A stretch of DNA of 64,000 nt from Calothrix sp. NIES-4101 (GCA_004296455.1 AP018280.1:2170001-2234000), one strand, 5' to 3'; positions 49,028-59,145 are shown, counted from the stretch's first letter. Notes: generated from the sequence alone by a model not told the origin. Numbers and translations: made by a program.

Positions 49028-50463
49028 CTACCCTAACACTTACCTGGATTGTCTTCCCGTTTTTAGCAGGGTTCGCGATTTATTTACTTCCCAAACTGGA
49101 TCGATATCTTGCCTTTGGCGGTGCCTTGTTTTCGGCTGCATATGCGGTGTATTTGTTTATTCAGCAAGCCCCCCAGGCGATGAGATTGTTGGATAACTTT
49201 GGTGTCAGCTTAATCCTCGATCCCTTAGCTGCCTTCTTTATTTTGACCAATGCCCTGGTAACGGCGGCGGTGATTCTCTACTGCTGGCGTAGCGATAGGA
49301 CAACCTTCTTTTATGCCCAAACCCTAATTTTGCATGGCAGCGTTAATGCCGCCTTTGCTTGTTCAGACTTTATTAGCCTATACGTGGCTTTAGAAGTCAT
49401 TAGTATTGCCACATTTTTGTTGATTGCTTATCCTCGGAGCGATCGCTCAATCTGGGTTGGTTTGCGCTATTTGTTTGTCAGCAATGTTGCCATGCTGTTT
49501 TATTTAGTGGGTGCAGTGCTGGTTTATAAGGCACACCATTCCTTTGATTTTGTGGGTTTGCGGGGGGCACCTCCAGAAGCGATCGCTCTCATTTTTCTGG
49601 GGCTATTGGTGAAGGGGGGAATTTTTGTATCGGGATTGTGGTTGCCTTTGACTCATTCGGAGTCGGAATCCCCCGTTTCGGCATTGATGTCGGGAGTTGT
49701 CGTCAAAGCCGGTGTCTTGCCGTTGGTGCGTTGCGCTCTGCTGGTGGAGGAAATTGATCCCATTGTCCGCATTTTTGGCGTGGGGACGGCGGTTCTAGGA
49801 GTTTTTTATGCTGTTTTTGAGAAAGATGCCAAACGAATGCTGGCATTTCATACGGTGTCGCAGTTAGGTTTTATTCTGGCGGCTCCAGAAGTCGGCGGGT
49901 TCTATGCCCTGACTCATGGCTTAGTGAAAGGGGCACTGTTTTTGATTGTAGGAATTTTGCCAAGCCGCAACCTCAAGGAACTCCAACATCAACCCATCCA
50001 TACCCCAATTTGGATTGCCCTAGTTATTGCCAGTTTTTCAATTTCCGGCTTTCCCTTGTTATCTGGCTTTGGAGCCAAGGTATTGACTATGAAAAATCTA
50101 TTATCTTGGCAGGTGATTGGTATGAATCTGGCGGCTCTGGGTACGGCAATCTCCTTTGCGAAACTCATTTTTCTTCCCCACAAGAACCAAGCTCAAGATG
50201 AGCCTTTACGGATTGGCTTTTGGGCGGCAATGTTGCTCTTGCTCGGTGGACTTGTGGGCGCAAATGTCGTCTATTACGAAGCCTATAGCGTGGCGAATAT
50301 TGTCAAACCCCTAGCAACGATCGCGTTAGGGTGGCTGGTATATTTTGGGATTTTCCGACAAAAAGTATTGTTCAAATTGCCCCGTGTGCTGGAGCAATTT
50401 GAGCATTTGATTGGAGTTATGAGTCTGAGTTTAATCCTACTCTTCTGGATGGCACTGGCATGA
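49024..50463 (+). CDS. mrpD: Mrp antiporter subunit D (NuoL/M/N-like)
   Basis: The 479-residue protein has about 14 hydrophobic helices and belongs to the proton-translocating antiporter family. The conserved segment WLPLTHSESESPVSALMSGVVVKAGV is clearly visible, with the key Lys and a following H-rich FHTVSQLGF segment. It provides an ion channel of the Mrp complex. The start ATG overlaps the mrpC stop, and the stop overlaps mrpE. It is the only long antiporter-like subunit in this operon. Confidence 0.9.
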   Translation: MTTLTLTWIVFPFLAGFAIYLLPKLDRYLAFGGALFSAAYAVYLFIQQAPQAMRLLDNFGVSLILDPLAAFFILTNALVTAAVILYCWRSDRTTFFYAQTLILHGSVNAAFACSDFISLYVALEVISIATFLLIAYPRSDRSIWVGLRYLFVSNVAMLFYLVGAVLVYKAHHSFDFVGLRGAPPEAIALIFLGLLVKGGIFVSGLWLPLTHSESESPVSALMSGVVVKAGVLPLVRCALLVEEIDPIVRIFGVGTAVLGVFYAVFEKDAKRMLAFHTVSQLGFILAAPEVGGFYALTHGLVKGALFLIVGILPSRNLKELQHQPIHTPIWIALVIASFSISGFPLLSGFGAKVLTMKNLLSWQVIGMNLAALGTAISFAKLIFLPHKNQAQDEPLRIGFWAAMLLLLGGLVGANVVYYEAYSVANIVKPLATIALGWLVYFGIFRQKVLFKLPRVLEQFEHLIGVMSLSLILLFWMALA

Positions 50464-50846
50464 TGGCACAACTGATTCTCCGACTGGTTATTTGGTTTTT
50501 GCTCACCGCTAATTTTTCTGTAGTCAATATCATCATCGGTATCAGTGTGGCTCTGCTGTTACCTCGCAGCCATACCTCCCCGGAACGTCTCCAAGATTTG
50601 CTCAGGGTATTGGGAAAAATCATTGTGGCAATTCCCCAAGCCTATATAGAAGCAGTTGAGTTGATTCTTCGCCCCCATAATCAGGAAGAAATTGTCATGG
50701 AACGGGTGAAATCCCGACGTTCCCCAGGACTCGTCTTCCTGGATATCTTTCTGATTACTTTTACGCCCAAAACCATAGTTGTCAAATATCACGAAGAGGG
50801 CTGGTATGAAGTACACCGGGTAGAGAGGAGGAAAAAGTCATGCTGA
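50460..50846 (+). CDS. mrpE: Mrp antiporter subunit E
   Basis: The 128-residue protein begins with hydrophobic helices (LILRLVIWFLLTANFSVVNIIIGISVALLLP) and continues with a soluble domain containing VFLDIFLITFTPKTIVVKYHEEGWYEVHRVE, typical of MrpE (PF01899). An ATG start at 50460 overlaps mrpD by 4 bases; a second ATG follows at 50463. It overlaps mrpF by 7 bases. Confidence 0.87.
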   Translation: MMAQLILRLVIWFLLTANFSVVNIIIGISVALLLPRSHTSPERLQDLLRVLGKIIVAIPQAYIEAVELILRPHNQEEIVMERVKSRRSPGLVFLDIFLITFTPKTIVVKYHEEGWYEVHRVERRKKSC

Positions 50847-51094
50847 ACCTCGCATTAATTGCCATGATTTTGGCGTTGCTTATCCCTCTCTATGAGGCAT
50901 GGAAGAATGAGGATATTTGGCAAACAATGCTGGCATTTTCCAGTGTCGCCACAAAAACATCTGTCATGATTCTGCTAATTTCGGTGTTGCGCGACGATTG
51001 GATGATTGGGGTTGTCGGTGTCATCATCCTGAGCGTAGGCAATGCTGGATTCATGTTATTGGCGCATATCCTCAAACGAATGGGGGAACTATGA
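50840..51094 (+). CDS. mrpF: Mrp antiporter subunit F
   Basis: The 84-residue protein has three hydrophobic helices. The segment VATKTSVMILLISVLRDDWMIGVVG fits the MrpF family helix pair, and the final GNAGFMLLAHILKRMGEL matches the short C-terminus. It overlaps mrpE and mrpG by a few bases (ATGA with mrpG). Confidence 0.85.
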   Translation: MLNLALIAMILALLIPLYEAWKNEDIWQTMLAFSSVATKTSVMILLISVLRDDWMIGVVGVIILSVGNAGFMLLAHILKRMGEL

Positions 51095-51384
51095 TTAATT
51101 TCCTGAGTTATGCCTGTATTGCGATCGGGTTGTTTTTTTGGTTCTGGGGAACTTCTTCTCTACTCCAGCCGCGATCGGTACTCTTCAAACTGCATAATCT
51201 TTCGGTATCCGATACCCTGGGTTCGATCGCAATTATCTTCGGCTTACTCCTGCAACGACCCAGAGAATTGCCCCTACTCATTCTTGCCATCATTTCCCTA
51301 GCACTTTGGAATACCATGCTGGGCTATGTACTTGCTTATTGCTCCACTAACAATACAGGTAGCGAGAAGAACAATGACGGATAG
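51091..51384 (+). CDS. mrpG: Mrp antiporter subunit G
   Basis: The true start is the ATG at 51091 (MINFLSYACIAIG), which overlaps the mrpF stop; a longer open frame upstream is not coding. The 97-residue protein has three helices with the MrpG-type LFKLHNLSVSDTLGSIAIIFGLLLQ segment. It overlaps the next gene by 11 bases. Confidence 0.85.
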   Translation: MINFLSYACIAIGLFFWFWGTSSLLQPRSVLFKLHNLSVSDTLGSIAIIFGLLLQRPRELPLLILAIISLALWNTMLGYVLAYCSTNNTGSEKNNDG

Positions 51385-51955
51385 CTATGTTTACGTAATT
51401 ACTGCCCTGCTGCCCCTGGTGGCATCGATGTTGATTTTGCAGGTAAATCCCTACCATGCCCTGGTGATTCGCGGAATTTTAGGGGCAGTGGCGGCATTGG
51501 TATATACCATTTTGGGGGCGGCGGATGTGGCATTGACAGAAGCCTTGGTGGGGACACTGTTAGCAATTACACTTTATGCTGTGGCGGTGCGCTCATCAAT
51601 GGTACTGCGTCTAGGTGTACTCAAAGAGGCGATCGCCACCCAGGAGGATTTTGGCAACCCTCAGCGAAGTGATTTTCAACAACTGGTAGATGAACTGCGA
51701 AGCATTTTTAATAAACACCATGTGCGGGTGGAACTGGTTCCCTATCCCAACCAGGAAGACTTGCAGCAAGCACTGATAGAGAAAGAAATTCATGCCACCT
51801 GTGTCTTTGCTCCAGAAGATGAAGAGCAGGCGCAACCCTATCAGATGCAAACTCGGCTCCACCGCCTCTATGAGATTATGCATAGTGAACTTGTCTCAAC
51901 TACTACCCAATTAAGCTACTTCAGTGGTTCAAATTCCAGGGAGAAACATCTATGA
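51374..51955 (+). CDS. mrpA: Short MrpA-type (DUF4040) subunit with soluble C-terminal extension
   Basis: Start at ATG 51374 (MTDSYVYVITALLPL) overlaps mrpG. The first 85 residues form hydrophobic helices with the DUF4040/MbhD motif, including AALVYTILGAADVALTEALVGTLLAITLYAVAV, which corresponds to a C-terminal part of full MrpA. The large NuoL-like half of MrpA is missing. The remaining 105 residues are soluble and charged (from AIATQEDFGN on), an extension I do not recognise. The cyanobacterial operon order C-D-E-F-G-A-B with a short A is consistent with this call. Confidence 0.8.
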   Translation: MTDSYVYVITALLPLVASMLILQVNPYHALVIRGILGAVAALVYTILGAADVALTEALVGTLLAITLYAVAVRSSMVLRLGVLKEAIATQEDFGNPQRSDFQQLVDELRSIFNKHHVRVELVPYPNQEDLQQALIEKEIHATCVFAPEDEEQAQPYQMQTRLHRLYEIMHSELVSTTTQLSYFSGSNSREKHL

Positions 51956-52611
51956 AATGGGTCTATATTGTTGCGGGAATCGTCTTCTATATCAAAATGC
52001 TCTTCCTGTCCAATCCGGCACCCAGCTTACCCTATTCAATCGTTGACGTAGTTGTCAAAGATACTGGAGTCTCCAATGTCGTTTCGGGGATCATTTTCCG
52101 GAATCGGCTCTACGATACGATATTTGAAGTGATTGTGTTTACGATCGCGATTATGGGTGCTAATTTCCTGCTGGCGAATGAACGACCATCTAGTCAAGTG
52201 CATCAATTCACTGATCAATCTTCGATGATACTGGCACGTCTGGGGGCAACTATTGCGGCCTTGGTGGGTATTGAACTTGCTATTCGCGGGCATTTGAGTC
52301 CGGGGGGAGGCTTTGCGGCAGGAGTTGCCGGGGGAACAGCGATCGGTTTGATTGCCATGACTTCATCGCCGGAGTGGATGCAGAGAATTTACCAGCAATG
52401 GCACACTGCTACCTGGGAAAAGGTTTCAGTTGTTGTTTTTATTCTGCTGGCAGTGATGACGCTGGCTGGCATAGAATTACCGCATGGAGAATTGGGTGCA
52501 TTGTTTAGTGGTGGGATTATCCCCATTCTCAATATTCTAGTGGCTATCAAAGTTGCCCTTGGTTCATGGGCAGTTGTGTTGATTTTTATTCGCTATCGGG
52601 GATTGTTGTAA
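51952..52611 (+). CDS. mrpB: Mrp antiporter subunit B (MnhB domain)
   Basis: The 219-residue protein starts with a single hydrophobic helix, followed by an FRNRLYDTIFEVIVFTIAIMGANFLL segment that matches the last part of MrpA/MbhE-like helices. The C-terminal half is an MnhB domain (ELAIRGHLSPGGGFAAGVAGG, and HGELGALFSGGIIPILNI). It is the last gene of the operon, overlapping the previous one by 4 bases. Confidence 0.87.
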   Translation: MKWVYIVAGIVFYIKMLFLSNPAPSLPYSIVDVVVKDTGVSNVVSGIIFRNRLYDTIFEVIVFTIAIMGANFLLANERPSSQVHQFTDQSSMILARLGATIAALVGIELAIRGHLSPGGGFAAGVAGGTAIGLIAMTSSPEWMQRIYQQWHTATWEKVSVVVFILLAVMTLAGIELPHGELGALFSGGIIPILNILVAIKVALGSWAVVLIFIRYRGLL

Positions 52612-53104
52612 GCAAGACTATGGCGTAATATCATCTCCGGTTAAATAGCAATGATAAAGCTGATAGGGAGATGGGGAGATAGAGGGATGCAAAGAAAAAC
52701 TAATAATCAGAGAACTCCACAAACAAGATGATCCATTACTAAGGGGAGCAGGGGAGATGGGAAATAGGTCTAGTACGTGAAGGCAGAAGTAAGAAGGCAG
52801 GAGGCAGAAGGAATAAAGCCCATAAAACAAGCTTTTTGTCTATTTGCAATGGTTGGTTTATTTCCGCCGACCTGTACTAGTTTCAAAATTGGATCATTGA
52901 TTTTTTGCAAGACTCTAACTGACTTAGCGGACTCGATATCAAACTCAGATTTGTTTTTCGTGAGTTGGCTTAAAATTAAATTATGGTGGCGAAAATTTAG
53001 TCTGTGGTAAAAATCGGGTTGCTTAAATTTTCCTCATGCAGCATTTTCTGTCGTGAGAGTCAGCCGGTGTCTAGTAAAATCCCCAATTCAAACTCTAAAA
53101 GCAA
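52612..53104. other. 493-base spacer with purine-rich repeats
   Basis: No gene is supported here. It contains GGGGAGA-type and GAAGGCAGGAGGCAGAAGG-type purine runs common in Nostocales spacers, and a 111-base segment bounded by inverted CTAGTAC/GTACTAG (see 52770). The gene that follows starts at 53105. Confidence 0.5.
52770..52880. repeat. 111-base segment with 7-bp inverted ends
   Basis: CTAGTAC at 52770-52776 and GTACTAG at 52874-52880 bound a segment with a purine-rich left part (AGAAGGCAGGAGGCAGAAGG) and a right part reading TTTCCGCCGACCTGTACTAG. It looks like a dispersed cyanobacterial repeat; the ends are short, so confidence is low. Confidence 0.35.
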
Positions 53105-54742
53105 ATGTCATCTTCTTTATTCGCATTAGAATATCTTCTCTTTACACCTGCAACTCCAAAAAATGACGCTATCCCCCTAATTTTTGCCTTTCCGAATGAA
53201 TACACAGTTGGCATTACTAGTCTGGGTTATCAGATAGTTTGGTCAACTTTAACAATGCGTGATGATTTAGAAGTCAGTCGTTTATTTACTGATATTAGGG
53301 AAACACTGCCTCGACAAGCGGAAATATTAGGTTTCTCTGTTTCTTGGGAATTAGATTATGTGAATATTTTAAATTTGCTCGAATCTTTAAATATTCCTAT
53401 TCGTGCTCATCAACGTCAGCATAATCACCCAATAGTATTTGGTGGTGGACCTGTTCTCACTGCCAATCCTGAACCATTTGCAGAATTTTTTGATGTTATT
53501 CTTTTGGGAGATGGCGAGAATCTACTTGGTAATTTTATTGATGCTTACAAAGAAGTCAGAAATGCTGATCGAAAAACTCAATTAATAGCACTGGCACAAG
53601 TTCCCGGAATTTACATTCCTAGCCTTTATCAGGTCGAGTACCATAGTTCAGATGGGGCAATTAAATCAATTCAACCAATCTCATCAACAATACCTGCTGT
53701 AGTCCAAAAACAAACCTATCGTGGGAATACTTTATCTGCTTCCACTGTAGTTACCGAAAAAGCCGCCTGGGAAAATATTTTTATGGTGGAAGTGGTACGC
53801 AGTTGTCCAGAAATGTGTCGTTTTTGTTTGGCTAGTTATCTAACATTACCCTTCAGAACTGCAAGTTTAGAGGGTTCATTAATTCCGGCAATTGAACGCG
53901 GTTTACAAGTTACCAATCGCTTGGGTTTATTGGGGGCTTCCGTCACGCAACATCCTGAATTTCATGAGTTACTTGATTATATTAACCAGCCCAAATATGA
54001 TGATGTACGTTTAAGTATTGCCTCCGTGCGGACAAATACTGTCACATTGGAATTGGCACAAACTTTGGCAAAGCGTGATACAAAGTCTTTAACAATAGCT
54101 GTTGAAAGTGGTTCGGAAAAAGTTCGCCGAATTATTAACAAGAAGCTAGAACAGGAAGATATTATTCAAGCTGCTATTAATGCTAAATCTGGTGGTTTAT
54201 CGGGGTTAAAGTTATATGGGATGGTGGGAATCCCAGGTGAGGAAGAGTCAGATTTAGATGCGACTGTAGCCATGATGAAAGTGATTAAAAAAGCTGCACC
54301 AGGTTTAAGATTAACTTTGGGTTGTAGTTCTTTTGTGCCCAAAGCACATACACCTTTTCAATGGTATGGTGTGAATAAACAGGCAGAAAAAAGATTACAA
54401 TTTTTGCAAAAGCAATTAAAGCCACAAGGAATTGATTTTCGCCCTGAAAGTTATAATTGGTCAATTATTCAAGCATTAATTTCCCGTGGGGATAGAAGGA
54501 TATCAAAATTATTAGAATTAACACGAAGTTTTGGTGATTCATTGGGCAGTTATAAACGTGCATTTAAGGAGCTAAAGGGACAACTTCCCGATTTAAATTT
54601 TTACGTTTATGATCAATGGTCAGATGAGCAAATATTACCTTGGCATCATTTACAAGCTGCGTTACCTCAATCGACATTATTAAAGCATTTAGGTGAAGCT
54701 CAAAGTTTGATGAAATCCTCTAGCGAGTTAATACTTAATTGA
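53105..54742 (+). CDS. B12-binding-type radical SAM protein
   Basis: The 545-residue protein has an N-terminal domain with VFGGGPVLTANPEPFAEFFDVILLGDGE, typical of the B12-binding-like region of such enzymes. The radical SAM core has C-x3-C-x2-C in CPEMCRFCLASY. Later segments include SIASVRTNTVTLELAQTL, IAVESGSEKVRRIINKK and LKLYGMVGIPGEEESD. The substrate is unknown; the family includes methyltransferases and other radical enzymes. It stands alone on the + strand. Confidence 0.85.
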   Translation: MSSSLFALEYLLFTPATPKNDAIPLIFAFPNEYTVGITSLGYQIVWSTLTMRDDLEVSRLFTDIRETLPRQAEILGFSVSWELDYVNILNLLESLNIPIRAHQRQHNHPIVFGGGPVLTANPEPFAEFFDVILLGDGENLLGNFIDAYKEVRNADRKTQLIALAQVPGIYIPSLYQVEYHSSDGAIKSIQPISSTIPAVVQKQTYRGNTLSASTVVTEKAAWENIFMVEVVRSCPEMCRFCLASYLTLPFRTASLEGSLIPAIERGLQVTNRLGLLGASVTQHPEFHELLDYINQPKYDDVRLSIASVRTNTVTLELAQTLAKRDTKSLTIAVESGSEKVRRIINKKLEQEDIIQAAINAKSGGLSGLKLYGMVGIPGEEESDLDATVAMMKVIKKAAPGLRLTLGCSSFVPKAHTPFQWYGVNKQAEKRLQFLQKQLKPQGIDFRPESYNWSIIQALISRGDRRISKLLELTRSFGDSLGSYKRAFKELKGQLPDLNFYVYDQWSDEQILPWHHLQAALPQSTLLKHLGEAQSLMKSSSELILN

Positions 54743-54818
54743 GTTTAAAATCAAATATTTAAAATCAAATAATTGTAATTTTATCAACTTCTCTAATAAG
54801 TATAGGATTGAGATAATT

Positions 54819-55253
54819 TTAAATCTCTTCGTCAGAATTACTACTTTTCTCGCGTTTTAAACTTTCTTCTAATGCTTGAATTTGTTCGCGTCGTGCTTCC
54901 AATTCTAATGAACGACGGGCTAAATCTTGATTTTGTAAAGTTAAGTTTTGTCGCCATTGTTCGGCACGTTCAGTTTCTTGGCGAAGATACTCTGGGCTAA
55001 TTCCCGTTAAAAGGTAGGTTTGTACCAAATTTAATACCCAGTTGGTAGCCTCTTCGATTCGTTCGATATCGCCAGTGGGTGATAATTCGACTAAAACCAG
55101 TAATTTCTCATTCAAGATGTTACCTTTTCCCAAAAGAATAAATGCTTCTTCTGGGATAATTACCCACATATTCTCAGCTTCTTGACGTGCTAACAAACGT
55201 AGTTGACGTTGTTCGAGGAATTCATTTTTATGTACTTGGGCTAAATACAGCAT
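54819..55253 (-). CDS. Unknown protein with C-terminal coiled coil
   Basis: The 144-residue protein has a strand-rich N-terminus (LYLAQVHKNEFLEQRQLRLLARQ and a middle part with LLVLVELSPTG) and a long helical, charged C-terminus (about 95-144) that should form a coiled coil. I do not recognise the family, though the text has the look of a conserved cyanobacterial protein. It lies 210 bases downstream of valS on the same strand. Confidence 0.65.
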   Translation of the reverse strand: MLYLAQVHKNEFLEQRQLRLLARQEAENMWVIIPEEAFILLGKGNILNEKLLVLVELSPTGDIERIEEATNWVLNLVQTYLLTGISPEYLRQETERAEQWRQNLTLQNQDLARRSLELEARREQIQALEESLKREKSSNSDEEI

Positions 55254-55330
55254 AGATATTTAGGGCTGAGTGCTGTAGACAAAGGTAGATGAGGGACTGT
55301 GTCAATTCTCGCAAGGAGACTTATATACAT

Positions 55331-55371
55331 ACTCTACAAGAAGGCTTACGCCCTTAGTGCCTGCGTAGAGT
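55331..55371. repeat. Short palindromic repeat upstream of the coiled-coil gene
   Basis: ACTCTAC (55331-55337) and GTAGAGT (55365-55371) enclose a smaller GGC/GCC stem. It resembles the many ACTCTAC-type palindromes in cyanobacterial spacers. Confidence 0.45.
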
Positions 55372-55463
55372 CTAAAAGTACTTTGGTGTTAAGTTGGAAA
55401 ATAAACTAGAAAGAGATTTTTTCTTCATTACTTCCAACTTAGCACTTAACACTCATTACTTAA

Positions 55464-58400
55464 TTAGGCTAACTTACGAATACGATCGCGCAAAATTTCC
55501 GCTTGTTTTTCAGCTTCTGTTAAATTATCGCGTACACTTTGAACTACTTCGGGTGCAGCGTTATTGACAAAACCTGGGTTATTTAGTCTAGCAGAAAGGG
55601 ATTTGGTTTCGCCCTCTATTTTGTCAAGTTTTCGTTGCAGTTTTGCACTAAAAGCTTCGATATCCACAACCCCAGTTAAAGGTAAAATCACTTGAACTGT
55701 GCCCACAACCCCAGCAATTGCTTTTTCTTCAGCTTCTACTAATGGGGTTTGTAACTCATTTTGTAATTGAGTTTGCATTTTTTGGGTATTGCTGGATAAT
55801 GCTTTCAAGAAGCGATCGCGTGCTTCTGTATTCAGGATATTTTTGGCTACAAACCAAGTTGAGAAGCTAAAACCAATGATTTCAAAAAATTCCTTAAATA
55901 AGGGAATGTCATCAATGACATCGGCAACTGCAATGGTGATACGTAGCAAAAACAGAACGCTAATGACTTTAAATAGCAATCGCCACTTAATTTGACTGAA
56001 TTTGAATTGTTTTTTGGGTGGAGTGGAGACTTGAGCCTTACTTTCCTGACTGCCGCCAATAGTCAAACTCTCCACCTTTGCCAAATCCTTAATATAAACT
56101 TCCCCAGTGGTGAGAATTTTTTGTTCTTTGCTGCTATCAGTTTGTAAATTAATTGTGACTTTGGCTCCAGGTTTGACATCTGCCTCCGCACGTAAATTAC
56201 GAATCGTGCGAATCGTACTCAGTAATAAATCAAATTCCTCTTCCAAGGCTAAATCTATGCGTGTTTCCTCTGCCTCTGGGTAACGTTGCAGCGACAAGCT
56301 TTGTTGAGAATCAGCCCCTTGCTGAGTCAAAGTGTGCCATATTTCCTCAGTAATATGGGGCATATAGGGATGGAGTAATTTCAAAATACCTTCCAATACA
56401 TACGCCAGCGTTTGCTGTGCCGCCTTCCGGGAATCAGCATTGGCAGTTGGTTGGAGGCGAGATTTGACTAGTTCAATATATTGGTCGCAAAAATCACCCC
56501 AAATAAACTCATACAAACCATTTGCAGCCTCACCCATTCCATAATTACTGAGGTATTCATTAGTTTGCTTCACAACTTGGTTATACCGTGAAAGTATCCA
56601 TTTGTCGCTGAGTTCCGTAGCTGGGGGCATACCCAACTGGGCTGGGGTTTGATTATCGAGATTCATCATTACAAATCGCGAAGCATTCCAAATTTTGTTG
56701 GCGAAGTTCCGTGCCGCCTCCACTGCTCCCGACTCATTTTTTTTGCGATCGTAATCAAAGCGGATATTTTGTCCTGCACCCGTCACTTCCTTAATTAAGT
56801 AATAACGCAGCGCATCTGTGCCATACTTCTCAATTAATAACAAAGGGTCAATGCCGTTGTTCTGCGACTTCGACATTTTCTTACCCTTTTCATCCAGAAC
56901 CAAACCGTGGATGTAAACATCCTGAAACGGTATTTTCCCAGTGAAGTGTGTTCCCATCATTGTCATTCTGGCTACCCAGAAGAAAATGATGTCAAATCCA
57001 GTCACTAACACACTCGTCGGGTAATACTTCGCCAAATCGTCTGTTTGCTCAGACCAGCCCAAAGTTGAAAAAGGCCACAACCCCGAAGAAAACCATGTAT
57101 CTAATACATCCGGGTCACGTTCAAGCTTAACTTCCTCGCCAAATTGTTGTTTCGCCCGCTCCCAAGCATCCGCTTCACTCTTCGCCACCACGAACGGCGT
57201 AGTATCAGTAATTTCCCCATTTGTTTCACTCACCGCATACCAAGCAGGAATTTGATGTCCCCACCAAAGTTGGCGAGAGATACACCAATCCTCCAACTTT
57301 ACCAGCCAATCACGGTAAACCTTCGACCAACGTTGAGGAACAAAATTAGGCGAATTTTGATTATCGAGAGATTCCAGAGTTTTATCAGCGATGGGACGAA
57401 TCTTTACAAACCACTGGGTTGAGAGTAAAGGCTCAACGGGAACCTTACCCCGTTCACTGTAAGGAACTGTATGCTTGTAGTCCTCAACTTTGACCAAAAC
57501 ACCATCGGCTTCCAAACGGGCAACTACATTCTTCCGCGCCACAAACCGGTCTTGTCCTTGAAAATCCCCAGCATTTTCGTTGAGAGTGCCGTTCTTATTC
57601 ATGATATTGATAAACGGCAAATTATGGCGCTTACCCATTTGGAAATCATTTGGGTCATGTGCTGGTGTCACCTTCACACAACCAGTACCAAAACTGGGGT
57701 CAACCAACTCATCAGCAATAATGGGGATTTCCCGCAGCATAATTGGTAATGTTACTGACTTACCAATAATATTTTGGTAGCGTTCATCACTAGGATTAAC
57801 TGCGATCGCAGTATCTCCCAACATCGTCTCCGGACGGGTTGTTGCCACTTCCAAATATCCGGAACCATCTGTCAGGGGGTAACGGAAATGCCACAAATTA
57901 CCATTAACCTCTTTTTGGTCAACTTCCAAATCGGAAACCGCAGACTGGGACTCCGGACACCAATTAACTAAATACTCACCCCGATAAATCAAGCCTTCAT
58001 CGTAAAGCCTGACAAAAGCTTCTAAAACTGCCTTCGATAAACCTTCATCTAGGGTAAATCTTTCCCGCGTCCAATCGACCGACACACCCAAGCGCCGCAA
58101 TTGATTGACAATAGTTCCCCCAGACTCAGCCTTCCACTGCCAAGCCCTTTCTAAGAACGTTTCCCGTCCCAAATCGTAGCGTGTTTTTTTCTCTTCCTTG
58201 AGTTGCTTTTCCAAGATGGTTTGCACTGCAATGCTGGCATGATCGGTTCCAGGGAGATACAAAGCATTTTTTCCCTTCATCCGGTTGTAACGAACCAACA
58301 AATCAATGAGTGAGTTATCGAAAGCATGTCCCATATGCAAGCTGCCGGTGACATTTGGGGGTGGAATTACAATGCAGTAAGGCTCACCGGGCTTGCTGGG

Positions 58401-58508
58401 GTCTGCTTTATAGATTTGGTTCTCTTCCCAAAATTTTTGCCATTTTGCTTCTGCGGCTTGGGAATCGTAAACGCTGGGGAGGTTGGTGTTGGGTATTGTT
58501 GCGGTCAT
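55464..58508 (-). CDS. valS: Valyl-tRNA synthetase with inserted CAAD-like domain
   Basis: The 1,014-residue class I synthetase has HMGH at 58-61 (in [14 protein letters not shown]) and [10 protein letters not shown] near 542, plus an editing domain and the anticodon-binding region. It charges tRNA-Val. Near residues 825-910 there is an insertion with two hydrophobic segments ([21 protein letters not shown] and a following [18 protein letters not shown]), which fits the CAAD domain found in some cyanobacterial aminoacyl-tRNA synthetases and thought to anchor them in thylakoids. The usual ValRS coiled-coil arm follows at the C-terminus. The N-terminal start [16 protein letters not shown] is typical. 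Confidence 0.95.
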   Translation of the reverse strand: MTATIPNTNLPSVYDSQAAEAKWQKFWEENQIYKADPSKPGEPYCIVIPPPNVTGSLHMGHAFDNSLIDLLVRYNRMKGKNALYLPGTDHASIAVQTILEKQLKEEKKTRYDLGRETFLERAWQWKAESGGTIVNQLRRLGVSVDWTRERFTLDEGLSKAVLEAFVRLYDEGLIYRGEYLVNWCPESQSAVSDLEVDQKEVNGNLWHFRYPLTDGSGYLEVATTRPETMLGDTAIAVNPSDERYQNIIGKSVTLPIMLREIPIIADELVDPSFGTGCVKVTPAHDPNDFQMGKRHNLPFINIMNKNGTLNENAGDFQGQDRFVARKNVVARLEADGVLVKVEDYKHTVPYSERGKVPVEPLLSTQWFVKIRPIADKTLESLDNQNSPNFVPQRWSKVYRDWLVKLEDWCISRQLWWGHQIPAWYAVSETNGEITDTTPFVVAKSEADAWERAKQQFGEEVKLERDPDVLDTWFSSGLWPFSTLGWSEQTDDLAKYYPTSVLVTGFDIIFFWVARMTMMGTHFTGKIPFQDVYIHGLVLDEKGKKMSKSQNNGIDPLLLIEKYGTDALRYYLIKEVTGAGQNIRFDYDRKKNESGAVEAARNFANKIWNASRFVMMNLDNQTPAQLGMPPATELSDKWILSRYNQVVKQTNEYLSNYGMGEAANGLYEFIWGDFCDQYIELVKSRLQPTANADSRKAAQQTLAYVLEGILKLLHPYMPHITEEIWHTLTQQGADSQQSLSLQRYPEAEETRIDLALEEEFDLLLSTIRTIRNLRAEADVKPGAKVTINLQTDSSKEQKILTTGEVYIKDLAKVESLTIGGSQESKAQVSTPPKKQFKFSQIKWRLLFKVISVLFLLRITIAVADVIDDIPLFKEFFEIIGFSFSTWFVAKNILNTEARDRFLKALSSNTQKMQTQLQNELQTPLVEAEEKAIAGVVGTVQVILPLTGVVDIEAFSAKLQRKLDKIEGETKSLSARLNNPGFVNNAAPEVVQSVRDNLTEAEKQAEILRDRIRKLA

Positions 58509-58830
58509 GCTGGGAATAATTAATGTGGAAGGACTTTGATTGAGATTATTTTGATTGAGATTATTTTATAAATTTTGCCACAGGGTTTGGTAAGCGGCTT
58601 GTATAACCCTGGAAATTAAAGCATAAATATGGGAGATTTTCAAACTTGGTGGACGCTAGAGTTAAATATTTACCTATCATTGAGGCTAACGCGGAGACTG
58701 TCAGAAGCGGCGATGCTGAAAGAAATTAATGCTTGACATTGCAGCAAAAAATTCACAGTCAGAAATTCCGGCGATCGCACAAATAATAGTATAAAGAGTA
58801 ACCCTGAGAGGCGATTTAAAGCAGTACAGA
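58509..58830. other. 322-base divergent spacer upstream of valS
   Basis: It separates valS from the accessory cassette and contains a HIP1 site near 58772. AGTATAAAG at about 58786 could be a -10 for the 87-residue gene. I see no gene. Confidence 0.5.
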
Positions 58831-59094
58831 ATGACAAACAATACAGTCACACTAGATCGAGAACAATTTCAACAAAATGATATCTCTACACAGTTAGATT
58901 ATTTGGCAGCAAACCTAGAGCAAATGCGATCGCTTGTTTTAATCGGCACAGACTCGGATAAAGTTGTTAGCCTGATGTGCGAGAGTCGATATTACATCGA
59001 CTTTATATTTTATTTCGCCAGTGTTCGCTCTGTTACTGCTAACAGGGGATGTCACGAACCAGACATTCAAATAGGGGGGAGCATCTCTCTTTGA
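58831..59094 (+). CDS. Small protein, probably a truncated member of a cyanobacterial family
   Basis: The 87-residue frame begins TNNTVTLDREQFQQND, then QLDYLAANLEQMRSLV. From memory the first 58 residues resemble a family of small (about 100-120 residue) helical cyanobacterial proteins of unknown function. The last 30 residues (from IFYFASVRSV) do not continue that pattern and end abruptly. This suggests that the 3' end was replaced or lost, perhaps when the neighbouring cassette arrived. Its role is unknown, and the family recollection cannot be checked here. Confidence 0.5.
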   Translation: MTNNTVTLDREQFQQNDISTQLDYLAANLEQMRSLVLIGTDSDKVVSLMCESRYYIDFIFYFASVRSVTANRGCHEPDIQIGGSISL

Positions 59095-59145
59095 CTCTCT
59101 TCACCAAAGGAACTGTCACAGCCATGACTAATAAATAGAAAGCCC

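Noticed and set aside
52777-53010. 77-codon frame in the spacer after the Mrp operon
   Set aside because: Its first half reads through a purine-rich repeat and its second half is not protein-like.
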